DNA from: Pseudomonadota bacterium
Lineage (GTDB): Bacteria; Pseudomonadota; Gammaproteobacteria; DASZBR01
Length of the DNA stretch: 51,679 bases
Assembly (NCBI GenBank): GCA_021777765.1
Contig: JAJYDF010000022.1
Span: 1 to 51,679, forward strand
Reading direction: 5' to 3'
Below are positions 24,965-34,367 of the stretch, in pieces. The notes beneath the pieces are model-generated. The model was not told the DNA's origin. It saw only the letters and a list, made by a program, of their open reading frames with translations, and ran no database searches. Both the position numbers and the translations under genes were made by a program. Position 1 is the first letter of the stretch; each line of letters begins with the position of its first letter.

Positions 24965-27850
24965 TCAATTTTCTTTTTTCTTCAGCATCCCGCGCATGAC
25001 GTGTTGGAGAATTCCCCCATTCTGGTAATAATCCACCTCATTTAAAGTATCAATACGTGAATGCAAATTAATTTCTGTCTGCGAACCATCAGCACGATGA
25101 ATAATTGCTATTAATGACATCCTGGGCGTCATTTGTTTCTCAATACCAATAATATCAATCACCTCAGAACCATTTAAATTTAATGATTTACGCGTAGCGC
25201 CCTCAGTAAATTCCAAAGGAATAATTCCCATGCCAATTAAATTTGAACGATGAATACGCTCAAAACTTTCAGCGATTACTGCTCGCACACCCAATAATTT
25301 TGGCCCTTTTGCTGCCCAGTCACGTGAAGAACCTGTACCATATTCTTTACCAGCAACAATCACTAACGGCAAATTATCTTTTTTATACAACATCGCTGCA
25401 TCATAAATAGGTAATGTTTCACCACTAGGAATATATTTAGTAAAGCCCCCTTCCACACCCGGCACCATTTCATTTTTAATACGAATATTGGCAAAAGTAC
25501 CACGCATCATCACTTCATGATTACCACGACGAGCACCATAAGAATTAAAATCTTTAACAGTCACCCCTTTTGAAATTAAATATTTTCCTGCAGGGCTATC
25601 AGCTTTAATTGAACCTGCTGGTGAAATATGATCAGTAGTAATACTGTCACCCAACACTGCCAAAACGCGCGCACCTTTAATATCATGAATTTTTTCAGGT
25701 TGAAGTTTCATTCCTTCAAAAAATGGTGGATGCTGAATATAGGTTGATGAATCTTTCCATTCATAAGTATTTGATTCAGGTATTTTCATTTGTTGCCAAT
25801 CATCTGAACCGGTAAATATATTTTTATAAGTTTCATTAAACATATCACGGGTAATTGTATTTAATTCTTTGGCAATTTCCGCATTACTTGGCCAAATATC
25901 TTTTAAATAAACATCATTACCATTTTTATCTTTACCAATAGGTTGTTTTGTTAAATCAATCGAAACAGTACCCGTTAATGCAAAAATAACAACCAATGGT
26001 GGTGATGCTAACCAATTTGCTTTTACTGAAGGATGAATTCTCCCTTCGAAATTACGATTTCCCGATAAAACTGCAGAAATAATTAAATCATTTTGATTAA
26101 TTGTTTTTTCAATAGGATCTGGCAATGGTCCTGAATTACCGATACAGGTTGTGCAACCATAACCTACCAAGGTAAATCCCAATTCATCTAAATATTTTTG
26201 TAAACCTAATTTTTCCATATAACGTGTGACAACTTGCGAACCCGGCGCAAATGAGGTTTTTACCCATGGTTTTCGTGTCAGTCCTTTTTCATAGGCTTTT
26301 TTCGCAACTAATCCTGCAGCAATTAAAACACTGGGATTGGAGGTATTTGTACAACTGGTAATCGCCGCAATTACCACATCACCATGATGTAAAGAAAAAT
26401 CTTCACTGGTAGTAAATGATTTATTTTTTTCATCATCACGTTTACTATCAGTTAATAATTTATTAAAAGTATTATTTAATTCATTTAATTCCACTTGATC
26501 TTGCGGACGTTTTGGACCTGCTAAACAAGGTTTAATTGTCGATAAATCTAAATTAATGACATCGGTATAAACAGCTGTTAAATGATCCGGATCGTGCCAT
26601 AAACCTTGTGCTTTAGCATAAGCTTCCACTAATGCAATTGTTTGTTTTTCCCGACCACTTAATCGCATATATTCTAATGTCGCTTCATCAATGGGGAAAA
26701 ATCCACAAGTTGCACCAAATTCTGGTGTCATATTGCCAATAGTCGCACGATCAGCAACGGGTAAATTACGCAATCCTGTACCAAAAAACTCAACGAATTT
26801 TCCAACAACACCTTTGCTTCTTAATAAATGTGTTACCACCAAAACCAAATCGGTAGCAGTAATTCCTTCTGGTAATTTCCCTGTAATATTCACACCAATC
26901 ACTTCTGGAATTAGCATGGAAATTGGCTGACCTAACATTGCTGCTTCTGCTTCAATACCACCGACACCCCAACCTAATACACCCAAACCATTTATCATCG
27001 TGGTATGACTATCCGTACCAACTAAAGTATCAGGATAAGCAAAATTCATTCCATATTGATCGTGAGTCCAAACCGCTTTTGCTAAATATTCCAAATTCAC
27101 TTGGTGACAAATGCCGGTATCTGGCGGCACTACACGAAAATTTTGAAATGCTTTTTGACCCCAACGTAAAAATTCATATCGCTCATAATTTCTTTCCATT
27201 TCCATTTTAGCATTTACGGTAAATGAATCAGGTTGTATAAATTGATCGACTTGAATGGAATGATCAATGATTAAATCCACTGGAGAAAGTGGATTAATTA
27301 ATTGTGGATCACCACCCAATTTATGGATTGCTGCACGCATCGCTGCAAGATCAACCACTGCTGGAACACCCGTAAAATCTTGCATTAATACACGCGTTGG
27401 CCGATAAGCAATTTCTCTTTCTGAAGTTCTATCTTGGACCCAATTGACCAGTGCTTTAATATCATCAACGGTAACAGTACGACCATCTTCATAACGTAAT
27501 AAATTTTCTAATAGAATTTTTAAAGTGAACGGTAATTTTGATAAATCTTTTAAACCGCATTTTTCTGCAGTAGGTAAATTAAAATATTCATAATCAATTC
27601 CATTAACGGTGAGTTTCTGTCTTGATTTAAATGTATCAGCAAAATTACAAAATTCTTTATTTTCTGGTGTCGCTTTCATTTGATTTTCCTTGTGGACATG
27701 ATGTTCATGATGTTTGTGATCGCCTGTAGTCCATGCAGGTGGATCGCTTGCTGGAAATGATTCATCGCTGGTTTCATCAATAAGTTGATGTTGAGTATTT
27801 TTGCCATTTTTATTGTGATCACCCTTATTTCCGTTTATGTTTTTAGCCAT
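24965..27850 (-). CDS. acnA: Aconitate hydratase A with N-terminal leader extension
   Basis: AcnA isomerises citrate to isocitrate through cis-aconitate in the TCA cycle, using a [4Fe-4S] cluster. Signature regions are present: VGTDSHTTMINGLGVLGWGV, ITSCTNTSNPSVL with the first cluster Cys, and GYGCTTCIGNSGPLPDP with the other two. The swivel domain has KEYGTGSSRDWAAKGPKLLG. At 961 residues it is about 60 longer than usual. The extra N-terminus contains IDETSDESFPASDPPAWT, a motif I know from free-standing small bacterial proteins, and a His-rich stretch. Two starts have ribosome sites: the first ATG (GGGAGATG upstream) and Met58 at 27679 (AAGGAAAA upstream). The Met58 product has the usual AcnA length. 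No glyoxylate or methylcitrate genes are adjacent. Confidence 0.96.
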   Translation of the reverse strand: MAKNINGNKGDHNKNGKNTQHQLIDETSDESFPASDPPAWTTGDHKHHEHHVHKENQMKATPENKEFCNFADTFKSRQKLTVNGIDYEYFNLPTAEKCGLKDLSKLPFTLKILLENLLRYEDGRTVTVDDIKALVNWVQDRTSEREIAYRPTRVLMQDFTGVPAVVDLAAMRAAIHKLGGDPQLINPLSPVDLIIDHSIQVDQFIQPDSFTVNAKMEMERNYERYEFLRWGQKAFQNFRVVPPDTGICHQVNLEYLAKAVWTHDQYGMNFAYPDTLVGTDSHTTMINGLGVLGWGVGGIEAEAAMLGQPISMLIPEVIGVNITGKLPEGITATDLVLVVTHLLRSKGVVGKFVEFFGTGLRNLPVADRATIGNMTPEFGATCGFFPIDEATLEYMRLSGREKQTIALVEAYAKAQGLWHDPDHLTAVYTDVINLDLSTIKPCLAGPKRPQDQVELNELNNTFNKLLTDSKRDDEKNKSFTTSEDFSLHHGDVVIAAITSCTNTSNPSVLIAAGLVAKKAYEKGLTRKPWVKTSFAPGSQVVTRYMEKLGLQKYLDELGFTLVGYGCTTCIGNSGPLPDPIEKTINQNDLIISAVLSGNRNFEGRIHPSVKANWLASPPLVVIFALTGTVSIDLTKQPIGKDKNGNDVYLKDIWPSNAEIAKELNTITRDMFNETYKNIFTGSDDWQQMKIPESNTYEWKDSSTYIQHPPFFEGMKLQPEKIHDIKGARVLAVLGDSITTDHISPAGSIKADSPAGKYLISKGVTVKDFNSYGARRGNHEVMMRGTFANIRIKNEMVPGVEGGFTKYIPSGETLPIYDAAMLYKKDNLPLVIVAGKEYGTGSSRDWAAKGPKLLGVRAVIAESFERIHRSNLIGMGIIPLEFTEGATRKSLNLNGSEVIDIIGIEKQMTPRMSLIAIIHRADGSQTEINLHSRIDTLNEVDYYQNGGILQHVMRGMLKKKEN

Positions 27851-27978
27851 AATTCATCTCCCTAATTACCATCGCATTAACTTGAAACAGACTATCCCTT
27901 ATGAGATTTCGAGTGCAATTCTATTGATTTTATAGCTATTAAGCAAATAAAAACCGATTAATAGCTAATAACCTGCAT

Positions 27979-28008
27979 TTGGGTATGTATATGATTTAAT
28001 GGTATAAT
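27979..28008 (+). promoter_or_regulatory. Promoter candidate for the small membrane-anchored protein
   Basis: TATAAT at 28003-28008 with a weak TTGGGT at 27979-27984 (18-base spacer), about 45 bases before the ATG. Confidence 0.45.
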
Positions 28009-28053
28009 ATGCGCAAATAAAAAATATCGACTTCTTTAGATAGGGAGGTCTGT

Positions 28054-28293
28054 ATGAACACTTTATCCATTAAAAAAACGATAATCAGCATATTAACAGG
28101 CATTTGTTTGGTGTTCTGCTTATTTAATACACCGAATTATCCTCATATTGATCAAACACCGTTATTTGAAAAACCGCACTCACATGAAATTGTAGAAGTA
28201 GAACAATTTGGTGATATTCAAGAAACGAATCTAAATATCACGCGTGATAAAAGACGATCAGTAAATACGATATTAATCTCTACCATGAAATAA
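28054..28293 (+). CDS. Small membrane-anchored or secreted protein, unknown
   Basis: A 79-residue protein with a basic start and one hydrophobic segment (TIISILTGICLVFCLFN, about residues 10-26), then a hydrophilic tail of about 50 residues. It is either anchored by an uncleaved helix or exported. GGGAGGTCTGT gives a strong ribosome site, and a TATAAT box lies upstream, so the gene is likely expressed. I recognise no family. It precedes nfeD by 74 bases, but nfeD has its own extended -10, so co-transcription is uncertain. Confidence 0.6.
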   Translation: MNTLSIKKTIISILTGICLVFCLFNTPNYPHIDQTPLFEKPHSHEIVEVEQFGDIQETNLNITRDKRRSVNTILISTMK

Positions 28294-28340
28294 TTCATAA
28301 ATTATTATCCTTTTTATGTCCATCGTAATTTATTACTCCC

Positions 28341-28349
28341 TGCTATAAT
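28341..28349 (+). promoter_or_regulatory. Extended -10 promoter for nfeD
   Basis: TGCTATAAT is a textbook extended -10 (TGnTATAAT) 19 bases before the nfeD ATG. No clear -35 is needed or seen. Confidence 0.6.
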
Positions 28350-28367
28350 TAATAGAAGGGATTTATT

Positions 28368-29714
28368 ATGAATCAATTTCATTTAAAAAAATTAACCATG
28401 TTCACCTGCATAATTTTATGCATCATACTCTCACTGTTTTCATTCTCATCATTATCGCAACAAAATGTTGCTGTTTTATTAGATATTAATGGCGCTATAG
28501 GCCCAGCCACACAAGATTATTTTCACCGTGGATTACAAGAAGCTGAACATAAACAAGCACAATTTGTCATTTTGCGTATTGATACACCTGGGGGCTTAGA
28601 TAAATCCATGCGTGAAATCATTAAAGATATCAACGCATCAACCATACCAATTATTAGTTATGTAGCGCCTGAAGGTGCCAGAGCAGCGAGTGCTGGCACT
28701 TATATCCTTTATGCCAGTCATATTGCTGCGATGGCACCTGCCACCAATATCGGCGCTGCCACACCTGTTAATTTGAGTGGCTTATTTTCAGGGGGTGGAA
28801 ACAACCCAGACCAACAAGCATCATCAAAAACAGATGCGGATATCGAACAACAAAAAATATTCAACGATGAATTAGCATTTATTCGCGGCTTAGCTCAATT
28901 GCATGGCCGTAATGCTGATTGGGCAGAAAAAGCAATTACACAATCAGCCAGCCTGTCAGCTGATGAAGCATTAAAGCTCGGTGTAATCGATATGATTGCA
29001 GTAAATATTCCAGATTTATTAATTAAATTGAATAATCGCACAGTAATTGTAAACGGAGAAAATCTCACTTTACATACAAATGATATTCAATTAATTCAAA
29101 TACAACCAGATTGGACTTCACATTTCCTCACCATTATTACCGATCCCAGTGTTGCCTATATTTTATTATTAATTGGCATTTATGGATTATTTTTTGAATT
29201 CATGAATCCAGGATTTGTTTTACCTGGTGTAATAGGTGCAATTTGTTTATTACTCGCGTTATATGCTTTCCAATTATTACCCATTAGTTATGCAGGACTC
29301 GCATTAATAGCTTTAGGCATTATTTTTATGGTCGCTGAAGCATTTATGCCAACATTTGGCGCATTAGGTGTGGGTGGAATCATTGCCTTTGCGATTGGCT
29401 CAGTATTGTTATTAGGAACGCGAGGTAAATTTGGCATTCCGTGGAAATTAATAATCACTATGACAATTATTAATTTATTATTTATTTTTGTAGTTGTAGG
29501 CTTCGCATTTAAATCAATAATGAAGAAAAAAGTGAGTGGCAGAGAAGCATTAATTGGATTAATCGCTGTAGTTAAAGATGATTTTAATGGTCAAGGTTGG
29601 GTGCGAGTGGAAAGTGAAAATTGGCAAGCATCTTGCGCAGTACCGTTATTAAAAGGACAACATGTAAAAATTAAAGCTGTGGATGGATTATTACTACTTG
29701 TTGAACCCACTTAG
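28368..29714 (+). CDS. NfeD family membrane-bound serine protease
   Basis: A 448-residue long-form NfeD protein. An N-terminal signal or anchor helix is followed by a ClpP-class protease domain: FVILRIDTPGGLDKSM, then ARAASAGTYILYASHIAAMA with nucleophile Ser108, and a catalytic Lys expected in the next helix. Four or so transmembrane helices (about residues 250-385) follow. The C-terminal OB-fold NfeD domain begins SGREALIGLIAVVKDDFNGQ and ends LKGQHVKIKAVDGLLLLVEP. Such proteins work with the SPFH protein encoded next door in membrane quality control, cleaving hydrophobic protein segments. The slipin gene starts about 50 bases downstream, with a palindromic repeat between. Confidence 0.94.
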   Translation: MNQFHLKKLTMFTCIILCIILSLFSFSSLSQQNVAVLLDINGAIGPATQDYFHRGLQEAEHKQAQFVILRIDTPGGLDKSMREIIKDINASTIPIISYVAPEGARAASAGTYILYASHIAAMAPATNIGAATPVNLSGLFSGGGNNPDQQASSKTDADIEQQKIFNDELAFIRGLAQLHGRNADWAEKAITQSASLSADEALKLGVIDMIAVNIPDLLIKLNNRTVIVNGENLTLHTNDIQLIQIQPDWTSHFLTIITDPSVAYILLLIGIYGLFFEFMNPGFVLPGVIGAICLLLALYAFQLLPISYAGLALIALGIIFMVAEAFMPTFGALGVGGIIAFAIGSVLLLGTRGKFGIPWKLIITMTIINLLFIFVVVGFAFKSIMKKKVSGREALIGLIAVVKDDFNGQGWVRVESENWQASCAVPLLKGQHVKIKAVDGLLLLVEPT

Positions 29715-29720
29715 TTATAT

Positions 29721-29743
29721 CTTCTCCCGCTTGCGGGAGAAGG
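29721..29743. repeat. Perfect CTTCTCCCGC palindrome between nfeD and slipin
   Basis: CTTCTCCCGC-TTG-CGGGAGAAG hairpin followed by GAAAAAATGTAAGGAGTAAT. It lies inside the nfeD-slipin operon, where such hairpins may stabilise or attenuate the upstream message. Confidence 0.85.
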
Positions 29744-29765
29744 AAAAAATGTAAGGAGTAATATC

Positions 29766-30527
29766 ATGGACATTCTGACTTATTTTATTATCGGCGTAGT
29801 TATAATATTTTTATTCTCATTCATAAAAATATTACGCGAATATGAACGTGCCGTAGTATTTACATTAGGACGATTTTGGAAAGTCAAAGGACCAGGATTA
29901 TTTATTCTTGTGCCTTTTATTCAACAAATGGTTAAAGTGCAATTACGCATAGTTGTGTTAGATGTACCACCACAAGATGTCATATCTCGAGATAATGTTT
30001 CAATTAGAGTCAGTGCAGTGCTTTATTTTCGTGTCATTGATCCACAACGCGCAATTATTCAAGTAGAAAATTATTATGAAGCAACCAGCATGTTAGCCCA
30101 AACCACATTACGTTCTGTATTAGGTCAACATGATTTAGATACATTATTATCTGGCCGAGAAAAATTAAATACCGACTTACAAAAAATATTAGATGATCAA
30201 ACCGAAGCCTGGGGAATTAAAGTCTCTATCGTAGAAATTAAAAAAGTCGATCTCGATGAAAGTATGGTAAGAGCCATAGCAAAACAAGCCGAAGCAGAAC
30301 GCGATCGCCGCGCAAAAGTCATTCATGCCGAAGGAGAATTACAAGCGGCTGAAAAATTATTACAAGCTGCGCAAATATTAGCAACGCAACCACAAGCTAT
30401 TCAATTACGTTATTTACAAACATTAACTGTTATTGCAGAAGAAAATAATTCTACGATTATTTTCCCATTACCTATTGAAATGTTAGCTGGGTTGATTAAA
30501 GGAATGAGTACAACAAAAACAAATTGA
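29766..30527 (+). CDS. Slipin (stomatin-like SPFH protein)
   Basis: A 253-residue membrane protein: one N-terminal helix ([18 protein letters not shown]) and an SPFH domain with [40 protein letters not shown] and [22 protein letters not shown]-terminal helical oligomerisation segment includes [20 protein letters not shown]. Slipins form ring-like membrane scaffolds and pair with NfeD proteases. The gene order nfeD-slipin is the conserved one. AAGGAG lies about eight bases before the ATG. The 3' end is convergent with the antitoxin-like gene after nine bases. Confidence 0.95.
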   Translation: MDILTYFIIGVVIIFLFSFIKILREYERAVVFTLGRFWKVKGPGLFILVPFIQQMVKVQLRIVVLDVPPQDVISRDNVSIRVSAVLYFRVIDPQRAIIQVENYYEATSMLAQTTLRSVLGQHDLDTLLSGREKLNTDLQKILDDQTEAWGIKVSIVEIKKVDLDESMVRAIAKQAEAERDRRAKVIHAEGELQAAEKLLQAAQILATQPQAIQLRYLQTLTVIAEENNSTIIFPLPIEMLAGLIKGMSTTKTN

Positions 30528-30535
30528 AAAATGTA

Positions 30536-30826
30536 TTAATATTTTTCCGCTTTTGAACCTTTTATCTTCTTTTTATCAACATTTCGCGTATTTTTAACAA
30601 AATGCGTTAAAATTTGCCGAATTAATGGTTGATATCCAATGCCATAATCTTGTGCAATTAATTTCAATTGCGAAATCAAATCTTTTTGTAAACGAATAGT
30701 AATCATTTGTAGACCCAAAAGATCATCAATTTCTTGTTCTTGTTTTTTTGAAACTTTACGAACAAATTGTTCTGATCCACCTAATTCTCTGTTGTCCCAC
30801 TTATCATCATCATGCATATTTTTCAT
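30536..30826 (-). CDS. BrnA/CopG-like antitoxin, apparently orphan
   Basis: A 96-residue protein starting MKNMHDDDKWDNRELGGSEQ; GAGGA eight bases upstream supports this Met over one five codons earlier. The middle LLGLQMITIRLQKDLISQLK and IAQDYGIGYQPLIRQILTHF resemble the ribbon-helix-helix end of CopG/BrnA-type antitoxins and their solitary relatives. The antitoxin would bind DNA as a dimer and repress its own promoter. A toxin gene would normally lie directly upstream; the 240 AT-rich bases there hold only a very short frame with no ribosome site, so I see no complete partner. It is either an orphan or a regulator in its own right. Confidence 0.7.
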   Translation of the reverse strand: MKNMHDDDKWDNRELGGSEQFVRKVSKKQEQEIDDLLGLQMITIRLQKDLISQLKLIAQDYGIGYQPLIRQILTHFVKNTRNVDKKKIKGSKAEKY

Positions 30827-31086
30827 AGAGATATTCCTCATTTAAATTAGGTTCATAAGCAATTTTAATTTTTAGATTATTACAATAGCAATACATTGTA
30901 AATACATTTTTACTATTGTTATTTTTAATTACTCTAAATATTGTTATGAAATGAATATTAAATTTTGCTCAAAAAATCTAAGCACACATATCCTACAAAA
31001 AGCCGCTAAATCTCTAAAAATAGATTACAAATTGCACCACTATTCTTGTATACTTCTTTCTTTTTCGTACTATCGGAGACACTACA

Positions 31087-31446
31087 ATGGCATTCCCAGG
31101 TAAACTTGGCGATTTAATGAAGCAAGCACAAAAAATGCAAGCAGAAATGCAAAAAGCTCAAGAAGAAATAGCACAATTGGTAATTACTGGCCAAGCTGGT
31201 GCTACACCAAACATAGTCAAAATTGAAATGACTGGCCGTCATGAAGCAAAACGGGTACACATTGATCCAAGCCTGGTCGGCGAAGATTTAAGCAAAGAAG
31301 ATTTAGCCGTATTAGAAGATTTAATTGCTGCTGCGATTAACGATGCGGTACATAAAGTCACTACCAAATCTCAGGAACATTTAAAGAAAATCACTGCAAA
31401 TTTACCTGAAAATTTTAACTTACCGACAGGCGATGATGACAAATAA
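31087..31446 (+). CDS. ybaB: YbaB/EbfC nucleoid-associated protein
   Basis: A 119-residue DNA-binding protein of the YbaB family, which binds as a tweezer-shaped dimer and is usually encoded just before recR. Features: [20 protein letters not shown], then [32 protein letters not shown] and [20 protein letters not shown]. The length is slightly above the usual 105-110 because of the charged tail. The recR start lies within its last codons, so the two are translationally coupled. Upstream lies TTGTATACT, which may belong to its promoter. dnaX, the usual first gene of this group, is 20 kb away. Confidence 0.95.
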   Translation: MAFPGKLGDLMKQAQKMQAEMQKAQEEIAQLVITGQAGATPNIVKIEMTGRHEAKRVHIDPSLVGEDLSKEDLAVLEDLIAAAINDAVHKVTTKSQEHLKKITANLPENFNLPTGDDDK

Positions 31447-32065
31447 TACCGCAGTTTTTAGCCCACTCATTGATCAATTAATTGAATCATTACGCTGCTT
31501 ACCCGGTGTTGGTCCCAAATCGGCGCAGCGTATGGCTTTTCATTTATTAGAACGTCATCGTGACGCAGGTCGTTGTTTAGGCACAACGCTACAAGAAGCA
31601 ATGAATAAAATCAGTCATTGCAAAACCTGTCGTACATTTACTGAACACGAACAATGTGTCATCTGCATTAATCCACGCCGTGATCAAAAATTATTATGTA
31701 TTGTTGAAACCCCTGCCGATGTCATTGCTGTTGAACAAACGGGCGGATATCGCGGTATTTATTATGTATTACAAGGTCATTTATCCCCATTAGATGGCAT
31801 TGGCCCCAATGAATTAGGCATTGATTATTTATTAGAAAGAGTAAAATCCGCTGAAATTAATGAAATTATTTTAGCGACTAATCCCACTGTAGAAGGTGAA
31901 GCAACAGCACATTATTTAGCGAATGTGTTAAAAAAATATCCGTGTAAAATTTCCCGAATTGCGCATGGCGTTCCCATCGGTGGAGAATTGGAATTTATCG
32001 ATGGTAATACTTTAGCACGTGCTTTTTCAGGACGTGTTTCTTTATTGGCAGAACATGACAGCTAA
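31433..32065 (+). CDS. recR: Recombination mediator RecR
   Basis: RecR acts with RecO (and RecF) to load RecA on SSB-coated gaps. The 210 residues show the N-terminal helix-hairpin-helix [20 protein letters not shown], the four-Cys zinc module [16 protein letters not shown], and the TOPRIM domain ([20 protein letters not shown] then [20 protein letters not shown]). The C-terminal [20 protein letters not shown] and RAFSGR complete it. The start overlaps the end of ybaB by 14 bases (a second ATG follows immediately), and its end overlaps the next gene, giving a tightly coupled three-gene operon. Confidence 0.97.
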   Translation: MMTNNTAVFSPLIDQLIESLRCLPGVGPKSAQRMAFHLLERHRDAGRCLGTTLQEAMNKISHCKTCRTFTEHEQCVICINPRRDQKLLCIVETPADVIAVEQTGGYRGIYYVLQGHLSPLDGIGPNELGIDYLLERVKSAEINEIILATNPTVEGEATAHYLANVLKKYPCKISRIAHGVPIGGELEFIDGNTLARAFSGRVSLLAEHDS

Positions 32066-32792
32066 TTTAATTTCAACATCAGAAAATGTATGGCCACCTC
32101 ACTATTCCTTGCGTCGATCAACACGCGCCAAATATATGCGAATTAGAATTACACCCCACACGGGTTTAGAAGTGGTGGTGCCGCATATGCCCCGCAAACC
32201 AGAAATAATTCACAATTTATTACTCGAACATAAAAATTGGATAGAAAAAATGTTGCAAAAATATAATATGCAACACGGACGCCCAGCTATTTTGCCACCA
32301 GTAGAACAATTACATTTTCCAACATTTAATCAAACCTGGCGTATAAATTATTTAAAATTAGCGGGCGAAAAAATATTTATCCGTCAAACAGGACCCTTTC
32401 AATTAACTTGTTTAGGCGCCATTGAAAATGTGCCGTTGAAATTACAAGCATTACGGATATGGTTAAATCGGCAAGGTAAACAATTATTATTACCACTATT
32501 GCAACAAATCAGCGATTTATTCCAATTACCTTTTTCTGCGGGACAAATTCGCTATCAAAAAACACGCTGGGGAAGTTGTTCAGCTAAAAAATTAATCAGT
32601 TTAAATCAAAAACTATTATTTTTACCGGAAAATTTAGTACGTTATATTATTATTCACGAATTATGCCATACCGTTCATCTCAATCACTCTAGAAGATTTT
32701 GGCAACTCGTGGCAAAATTTGATCCCGATGTTGATCAACATCGGCGTGAAATGAAAAATGCGGATCAATGGATTCCGGCGGAATTGATTTGA
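32055..32792 (+). CDS. YgjP-type (M48-like, DUF45) metallopeptidase
   Basis: A 245-residue cytoplasmic protein of the YgjP/DUF45 family. The zinc motif [16 protein letters not shown] (HExxH with a distal ligand) sits near the C-terminus. Before it come [20 protein letters not shown] and [18 protein letters not shown], the family hallmarks, and the N-terminal [20 protein letters not shown] is also typical. I take the ATG that overlaps the last codons of recR (11 bases) rather than an earlier one 36 bases upstream, because the conserved sequence begins after it. YgjP proteins are predicted peptidases with poorly known substrates. The coupling to recR is probably incidental. Confidence 0.88.
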   Translation: MTANLISTSENVWPPHYSLRRSTRAKYMRIRITPHTGLEVVVPHMPRKPEIIHNLLLEHKNWIEKMLQKYNMQHGRPAILPPVEQLHFPTFNQTWRINYLKLAGEKIFIRQTGPFQLTCLGAIENVPLKLQALRIWLNRQGKQLLLPLLQQISDLFQLPFSAGQIRYQKTRWGSCSAKKLISLNQKLLFLPENLVRYIIIHELCHTVHLNHSRRFWQLVAKFDPDVDQHRREMKNADQWIPAELI

Positions 32793-32798
32793 AATCGC

Positions 32799-32974
32799 TG
32801 TCATTCCCGCCTGGAAAAGATTGTAAATGTGCTGAGAACTCTCAAGCGGGAATCTATAGCATAATGTGTTCTTTAGCATAAAGAAACTAAATAAAAACAA
32901 GTTAAATATTCAGAGATAGATTCCCGCTTGATAATTTATAATGTCCGCTCATTTGTATGCCAGCGGGAATGACA
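32799..32974. repeat. MITE-like element with nested inverted repeats (TCATTCCCGC type)
   Basis: The ends TGTCATTCCCGCCTGG and CCAGCGGGAATGACA are inverted copies with a one-base difference. Inside lies a second, perfect 16-bp pair, TCAAGCGGGAATCTAT and ATAGATTCCCGCTTGA. The element, about 176 bp, fills the space between the metallopeptidase gene and the DprE1-like gene and holds no gene of its own. Confidence 0.88.
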
Positions 32975-33012
32975 ACACTAAATGATTAATCTTAAATTTT
33001 CTGAAGGAATAT

Positions 33013-34359
33013 ATGAAATCATTAACTCGAAATATTTCTGGATGGGGACGATATCCAGTACAAAATTGTCAGCTGTTTCGGCCTGAAAAATATCAAGATT
33101 TATATCCACAATCACCTACTTCAATTGCTTATGGCAATGGCCGAAGTTATGGAGATGCTGCATTAAATGATCAAGGCGCTGTTATTTTAACTGGCAGATT
33201 AAATCGCTTTATAGAATTCGATAGAAATACTGGTATTTTACGTGCTGAAGCAGGTGTTACGTTAAAAGAAATACTAGATGTTATTATTCCAGCAGGATGG
33301 TTTTTACCAGTGACGCCAGGAACACAATTTGCCACGTTAGGTGGTTGTGTTGCAGTTGATGCGCATGGAAAAAATCATCATCACGTAGGGACTTTTGGTA
33401 AACATGTTTTATCATTGGAATTAATCACCAGTCAAAATGAAAAAATTAATTGTGGCCCCAATCAAGACAGTAAAATATTTTGGGCTACTGTGAGCGGTAT
33501 GGGACTGACCGGATTAATCGGTACTGTTACATTACAATTACAACCATTATCTTCAGTGATGATGCAAGTCAAAAATCATGCCGCAGCTAATATAGAACAA
33601 GCCATTCAATTACTCAGCGATCCTTCAGTTGATGATCAATATTCTGTTGCATGGATTGACTGTTTAGCTAAAGATGAAAATTTAGGGCGCAGTATAATTA
33701 TGACTGCACACCATGCGCATATTAATGAATTATCTTCAGAACAACGTATTGCGCCATTTAAATTGAATCCCAATAAAACAAAACGATTACCTTTTGATTT
33801 ACCACATTGGGTATTAAATTCATCCAGTGTGCGTTTATTTAATAAGCATTATTATCACCATCACGCACAACTAACCACGCCTTATATTCAAGATTATGTT
33901 TCTTATTTTCATCCCTTAGATAAAATATTAGATTGGAACCGTTTATATGGAAAAAAAGGGTTTGTGCAATATCAATGTGTAATTCCAACAGAACATGCTT
34001 TATCAGGTTTACAACAATTACTCGATAAATTATCTCATTTTGGCGGCGCTTCTTTTCTAGCCGTATTAAAACGGTTTGGCGAAAGTAGTCAAGGCATGTT
34101 GTCTTTTCCTATACCAGGATTTACTTTGGCACTTGATATTCCAATGCGAGATAATGCTACATTACAATTATTAAATGAATTAGATGAAATTGTTTTGCAG
34201 TACCAAGGTCGTATTTATTTAGCAAAAGACGCCAGAATGAGTGCAGCAACATTTCGTAAAATGTATCCACAATTCGAACAATGGTTAACCATTAAAAAAA
34301 TGATTGACTCAAAAAATACATTTTCTTCGAGTTTGGCGCGACGATTGGAAATTTCATAA
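33013..34359 (+). CDS. DprE1-like FAD oxidoreductase (polyprenylphospho-ribose 2-oxidase)
   Basis: DprE1 oxidises decaprenylphospho-beta-D-ribose at C2, the first half of epimerisation to the arabinose form. The 448 residues have the VAO-type FAD fold: SIAYGNGRSYGDAALN, the flavin-contact region VTPGTQFATLGGCVAVDAHG with KNHHHVGTFGKHV, and SGMGLTGLIGTVTLQL. The C-terminal LKRFGESSQGMLSFPIPGFT, K405 in YLAKDARM and the end ARRLEIS align by eye with mycobacterial DprE1. From memory, the benzothiazinone-target Cys387 there corresponds to Ala373 here, while the essential Lys (K418) is kept. The SDR and UbiA partners follow, separated by palindromic repeats. GAAGGAATAT precedes the ATG. Confidence 0.9.
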   Translation: MKSLTRNISGWGRYPVQNCQLFRPEKYQDLYPQSPTSIAYGNGRSYGDAALNDQGAVILTGRLNRFIEFDRNTGILRAEAGVTLKEILDVIIPAGWFLPVTPGTQFATLGGCVAVDAHGKNHHHVGTFGKHVLSLELITSQNEKINCGPNQDSKIFWATVSGMGLTGLIGTVTLQLQPLSSVMMQVKNHAAANIEQAIQLLSDPSVDDQYSVAWIDCLAKDENLGRSIIMTAHHAHINELSSEQRIAPFKLNPNKTKRLPFDLPHWVLNSSSVRLFNKHYYHHHAQLTTPYIQDYVSYFHPLDKILDWNRLYGKKGFVQYQCVIPTEHALSGLQQLLDKLSHFGGASFLAVLKRFGESSQGMLSFPIPGFTLALDIPMRDNATLQLLNELDEIVLQYQGRIYLAKDARMSAATFRKMYPQFEQWLTIKKMIDSKNTFSSSLARRLEIS

Positions 34360-34367
34360 TTTTTTTT

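Noticed and set aside
30827..30911. Short minus-strand frame starting MYCYCNNLKIKIAYEPNLNE, overlapping the antitoxin start
   Set aside because: Only 28 codons, no ribosome site, and no clear similarity to BrnT-type toxins. Mentioned only as a possible remnant.
31032..31054. Promoter TTGCAC...TATACT for ybaB
   Set aside because: The spacer between the two boxes is only 11 bases, too short for a sigma-70 promoter; the TATACT alone may still be a -10.
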